Positions 62,213 to 64,000 of a DNA stretch of 64,000 nucleotides are shown here, piece by piece. The notes below the pieces were generated by a model. That model saw only the letters and a program-made list of their open reading frames with translations. It ran no database searches and had not been told where the DNA came from. This stretch comes from JAJRPT01 sp964465945 (GTDB lineage Bacteria; Bacteroidota; Ignavibacteria; Kapaibacteriales; UBA2268), in the NCBI GenBank assembly GCA_964465945.1, contig CAYXMM010000003.1:253819-317818 (forward strand). Direction: 5' to 3'. The translations under genes were made by a program, and so were the position numbers. Position 1 is the first letter of the stretch. The number at the start of each line of letters is the position of its first letter.

Positions 62213-62620
62213 ATGTTACACAATTTGAGTGAAAAATTAAGAGTAAAAATAAAAGAAAATTTTGAATCAGGCGAGCTACTGATAAAAACAGAAAATTATA
62301 ATTCTTGCATTTATTGTTTTTATTATAGTATTTATCAAAGCATCTTATATGTAATTTATACAAATTATTCAGCGTATGGCTTTCAATCATTGGAAGAAGC
62401 AAAGTTAATGAAAAGCCATATAAAGAATTATAATAAAATACAATTAAATTCTAAAGCGAATAACCAAGATAAGCAGAAATTTAAAAAATGTTTTGGTGAG
62501 TTGAAACGTTTAAGGATAAAGGCAGATTATAGTTCTGAGTTTCTAATAAGTGAGATTGAATATAAAATTGCATCAGAAAATGCAATGTATATTTTGGAGT
62601 TTTTTAAAACTAAAAGTTGA
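62213..62620 (+). CDS. HEPN-like domain protein
   Basis: 135 residues, all helical. YNSCIYCFYYSIYQSILYVI is the usual HEPN helix 2 pattern, and ELKRLRIKADYSSEFLISEI matches the R-x-x-ADY helix/turn of HEPN proteins; the terminal helix IASENAMYILEFFK is also typical. The RxxxxH ribonuclease motif is not clearly present (RIKADY has no His at the right spacing), so it may not be a nuclease. It is 9 nt ahead of the next gene, giving a two-gene unit like a toxin-antitoxin or defence pair. Confidence 0.6.
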   Translation: MLHNLSEKLRVKIKENFESGELLIKTENYNSCIYCFYYSIYQSILYVIYTNYSAYGFQSLEEAKLMKSHIKNYNKIQLNSKANNQDKQKFKKCFGELKRLRIKADYSSEFLISEIEYKIASENAMYILEFFKTKS

Positions 62621-62629
62621 TAAAAAAAA

Positions 62630-63055
62630 ATGAAAATACAAGACGACATAATACAAGAAATTAAAAATATTGAGAAAATGTTTCCCGGTATTTTCTTTGA
62701 ATACTTTGAAGAAAATAGTGCAAATCTCCATTATATTTTTGTTTCAGATAAAAACATATTTGAAAATGAAGAGTTTGCAAAATTAGAAGCAAAAGTAATT
62801 ACTAGACTTGAAACTGATGAGGATTCGATTGTTTCTTTTCTTGACAAAACGATGAAAAATGAAATTTATAGTTTTAATGAATTTGTTGAAATTTATTCGT
62901 CGGCAATTCCATTTTACATTCCTTCAATTGATTTTATTGAAAAATATAATCAAAAAATTGACACTAATAAAGCAAAAGTCAATAAAAAAGTCAATAAAAA
63001 AGTCAATAAAAAAGTCAATAAAAAAGTCAATAAGAAAAAGATTAGTATTGAGTAA
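62630..63055 (+). CDS. Protein of unknown function with VNKK tandem-repeat tail
   Basis: 141 residues, unknown family. Residues 1-115 are a small alpha/beta domain (FEYFEENSANLHYIFVSDK, FENEEFAKLEAKVITRL) that looks globular. Residues 117-136 are five VNKK units from a 12-bp repeat at 62978-63037, then ISIE. The tail is very basic and may bind nucleic acid. It is co-directional with the HEPN gene; a partner or antitoxin role is inferred from position only. The 3' end abuts a broken PIN gene. Confidence 0.6.
   Translation: MKIQDDIIQEIKNIEKMFPGIFFEYFEENSANLHYIFVSDKNIFENEEFAKLEAKVITRLETDEDSIVSFLDKTMKNEIYSFNEFVEIYSSAIPFYIPSIDFIEKYNQKIDTNKAKVNKKVNKKVNKKVNKKVNKKKISIE
62978..63037 (+). repeat. Five tandem 12-bp repeats inside a coding region
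   Basis: GTCAATAAAAAA units start at 62978, 62990, 63002, 63014 and 63026; the last one has a G change. Because 12 is a multiple of three, gain or loss of units alters length by VNKK steps without frameshift. Confidence 0.9.
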
Positions 63056-63060
63056 TTATA

Positions 63061-63129
63061 TTTAAGATTTTGAAAAGATTTACCAAATAAAAAGCTAATC
63101 CAAATGTTAGTATCAATTACTATTTTCAT
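63061..63129 (-). pseudogene. PIN-domain toxin, N-terminal fragment
   Basis: ATG 63129 reads MKIVIDTNIWISFLFGKS then FQNLK, the standard start of VapC-like PIN toxins with the first catalytic Asp in IDTN. After about 23 residues the frame runs into the antisense of the VNKK gene and loses all similarity. The gene is therefore cut at about 63060, and about 100 residues of PIN are missing. Confidence 0.65.
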
Positions 63130-63220
63130 ACATTTGTTTTCTAGTTTCTTTAACTAGATTAATTATTTCATCTTCTGTAATCTCTATTTCTTTATTTTTT
63201 AGAATAAATTCATTAGCCAC
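63113..63220 (-). pseudogene. Antitoxin-like remnant upstream of the PIN fragment
   Basis: GTG 63220 opens a 35-residue frame (ANEFILKNKEIEITEDEI, then INLVKETRKQMYENSN) whose TGA overlaps the PIN ATG by 17 nt, as in toxin-antitoxin pairs. Upstream, in another frame, NLSELEFGEFIQYLNKINIS may be its lost N-terminus, so a frameshift probably broke the gene. Nothing else is recognised in 63221-63383 apart from AT-rich DNA. Confidence 0.45.
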
Positions 63221-63383
63221 TTAGAAATATTTATCTTATTCAGATATTGTATAAACTCTCCAAACTCTAACTCGCTCAAGTTGGATACTTATTTTTTAAT
63301 ATTCTATTTTGCTTGTTGCTTCCATTATAAATCTGTTTGCGTTTTTGTAGAATTTTTATAGTTTTTTCACTTCACTCAAAATG

Positions 63384-63415
63384 ACAAAAAAAACAAGGGC
63401 TGGGAAGCCCTTGTT
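63384..63415 (-). terminator. Terminator of the right-edge operon
   Basis: AACAAGGGCT (63392-63401) and AGCCCTTGTT (63406-63415) form a perfect 10-bp stem with loop GGGA. The A-run to the left reads as U on the minus strand. It follows the small membrane protein gene by about 50 nt. Confidence 0.85.
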
Positions 63416-63464
63416 GAAAATATTAAACAGTACCATTAGCCGTTTCTAACTTTATCTAAGAATA

Positions 63465-63785
63465 TTATTTATTTTTAACAAAGGGCTTATAGAAAGCATG
63501 AATTAGAAATAAAAAAATAAATGGTGTTACTGATACCATCAATATTGCAAGCATATTCGCTTTAAAGTAAAATATAGAAATCAGATAAGTTACCATTAAA
63601 GAAATCACAATTGAATATTTTACTTTCCCTTTTATCCTATTATTTTCCTTCAATAAACAATAAACAATAGACACTATAATTATGTCTCCAACTGCCATAA
63701 ATATTACACCTTCTAATGCACCGTATATGCTAAAGTATAAATTCATTAATAAAAAAAAGCCAGATATTTCTTTTGAATTTAACAT
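63465..63785 (-). CDS. Small four-TM membrane protein, possible immunity protein
   Basis: 106 residues, mostly hydrophobic, with about four TM helices (LLMNLYFSIYGALEGVIFMA, GDIIIVSIVYCLLK, YSIVISLMVTYLISIFYF and MLAILMVSVTPFIFLFLI). Loops are short and basic (KENNRIKGKVK). No family is recognised. It lies 10 nt after the gene at the right edge and before a strong terminator. Small multi-TM proteins just after a secreted effector gene are often immunity proteins; here that is inference. Confidence 0.6.
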   Translation of the reverse strand: MLNSKEISGFFLLMNLYFSIYGALEGVIFMAVGDIIIVSIVYCLLKENNRIKGKVKYSIVISLMVTYLISIFYFKANMLAILMVSVTPFIFLFLIHAFYKPFVKNK

Positions 63786-63795
63786 TTTGATATCC

Positions 63796-64000
63796 TTATG
63801 GAGTTAATCCAGCATATAACGAGCCAGCAACAGCTCCCCCTGCGGCTGCGGCTATTCTTTTTCTTCTATTTTTTGAAGATAGACTACCATTTTCTACAGC
63901 TTCCACAGTTACAGATCCCCACATAGCACCATGCCATGCTCCTCTAGGAGAATTACCTTCTAATTTAAATTCTAATTGGATTGTTTCCTGTGTATAATAA
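63796..64000 (-). CDS. C-terminal end of a possible secreted effector or surface protein (partial)
   Basis: The frame enters from the right edge and stops at TAA 63798-63796; 67 residues are visible. They read TIQLEFKLEGNSPRGAW, HGAMWGSVTVEAVENG, a basic patch KNRRKRI, and then AAAAGGAVAGSLYAGLTP. The Ala/Gly tail has the small-xxx-small spacing of a glycine zipper, which occurs in pore-forming bacteriocins and in membrane-inserting tails. No start can be seen. The gene runs into the membrane protein gene with a 10-nt gap. Confidence 0.55.
   Translation of the reverse strand, partial: YYTQETIQLEFKLEGNSPRGAWHGAMWGSVTVEAVENGSLSSKNRRKRIAAAAGGAVAGSLYAGLTP

Noticed and set aside
62978..63037. Possible CRISPR array
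   Set aside because: The 12-bp units are contiguous, with no spacers, and lie in frame inside a gene.

Overview
The window is AT-rich bacterial chromosome from a member of the Bacteroidota or a close FCB-group relative. The evidence is two secreted proteins with type IX secretion (T9SS) C-terminal sorting domains (8315-9838 and 19239-22163), Bacteroidota-type -7 promoter boxes of the form TAnnTTTG upstream of many genes, and a batB/batC pair. A separate glycine dehydrogenase subunit 2 (split GcvP) and the overall gene mix look more like the Kapabacteria/Ignavibacteria side than classical Bacteroidetes. That placement is inference. About 50 protein genes, one tRNA and several clear terminators can be supported.

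Layout. 1-7.5 kb: the end of metH, an FKBP/outer-membrane pair, then a minus-strand operon MFS transporter > pirin > esterase > uvrA. 7.6-10.5 kb: a three-gene cassette of two related Cys-rich secreted proteins around a T9SS cargo protein, bounded by two identical 34-bp copies of a terminator. 10.8-19.0 kb: one long minus-strand operon DUF177 > rpmF > plsX > fabH > fabD > fabG > acpP > fabF > rnc > gcvPB, which is fatty-acid/phospholipid initiation joined to RNase III and glycine cleavage. The rnc frame has no ordinary start codon at its expected N-terminus. 19.2-25.4 kb: a T9SS M6 metalloprotease, a methyltransferase, an acyl-CoA dehydrogenase, a DUF1573 protein and a hotdog thioesterase.

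25.5-33.5 kb is one 2665-residue protein with, in order, methyltransferase, protein-kinase-like, GT2, GT2, GT4, methyltransferase, GT4 and TPR regions. Its N-terminal methyltransferase-kinase pair has the layout of the O-antigen chain terminator WbdD, so it may be a one-polypeptide glycan assembly and capping machine. 33.6-36.4 kb holds a YbhN-like membrane protein and an Xaa-Pro aminopeptidase. 36.5-39.3 kb is a restriction-modification island: two DNA methyltransferases and a PD-(D/E)xK nuclease. The second methyltransferase gene is split at an A7 tract followed at once by a stop, and one end of the island carries a repeat of the aminopeptidase 5' region.

39.4-57.3 kb is housekeeping: meaB, cinA-tsaD, a HAD phosphatase, valS, a chain of two histidine kinases with a batB-batC pair and a membrane-anchored protein, an FAH-family hydrolase, hisC and an OmpA protein. 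57.5-61.4 kb holds tRNA-Arg(UCG), an arsC-acr3 arsenic detoxification pair with a consensus promoter so close to the start codon that the mRNA may be leaderless, and a PD40/OmpA protein. 61.4-64 kb is accessory DNA: a terminase-small-subunit-like protein, a HEPN-like protein with a repeat-tailed partner, a broken PIN toxin-antitoxin relic, and at the right edge the end of a possible secreted effector followed by a small membrane protein.
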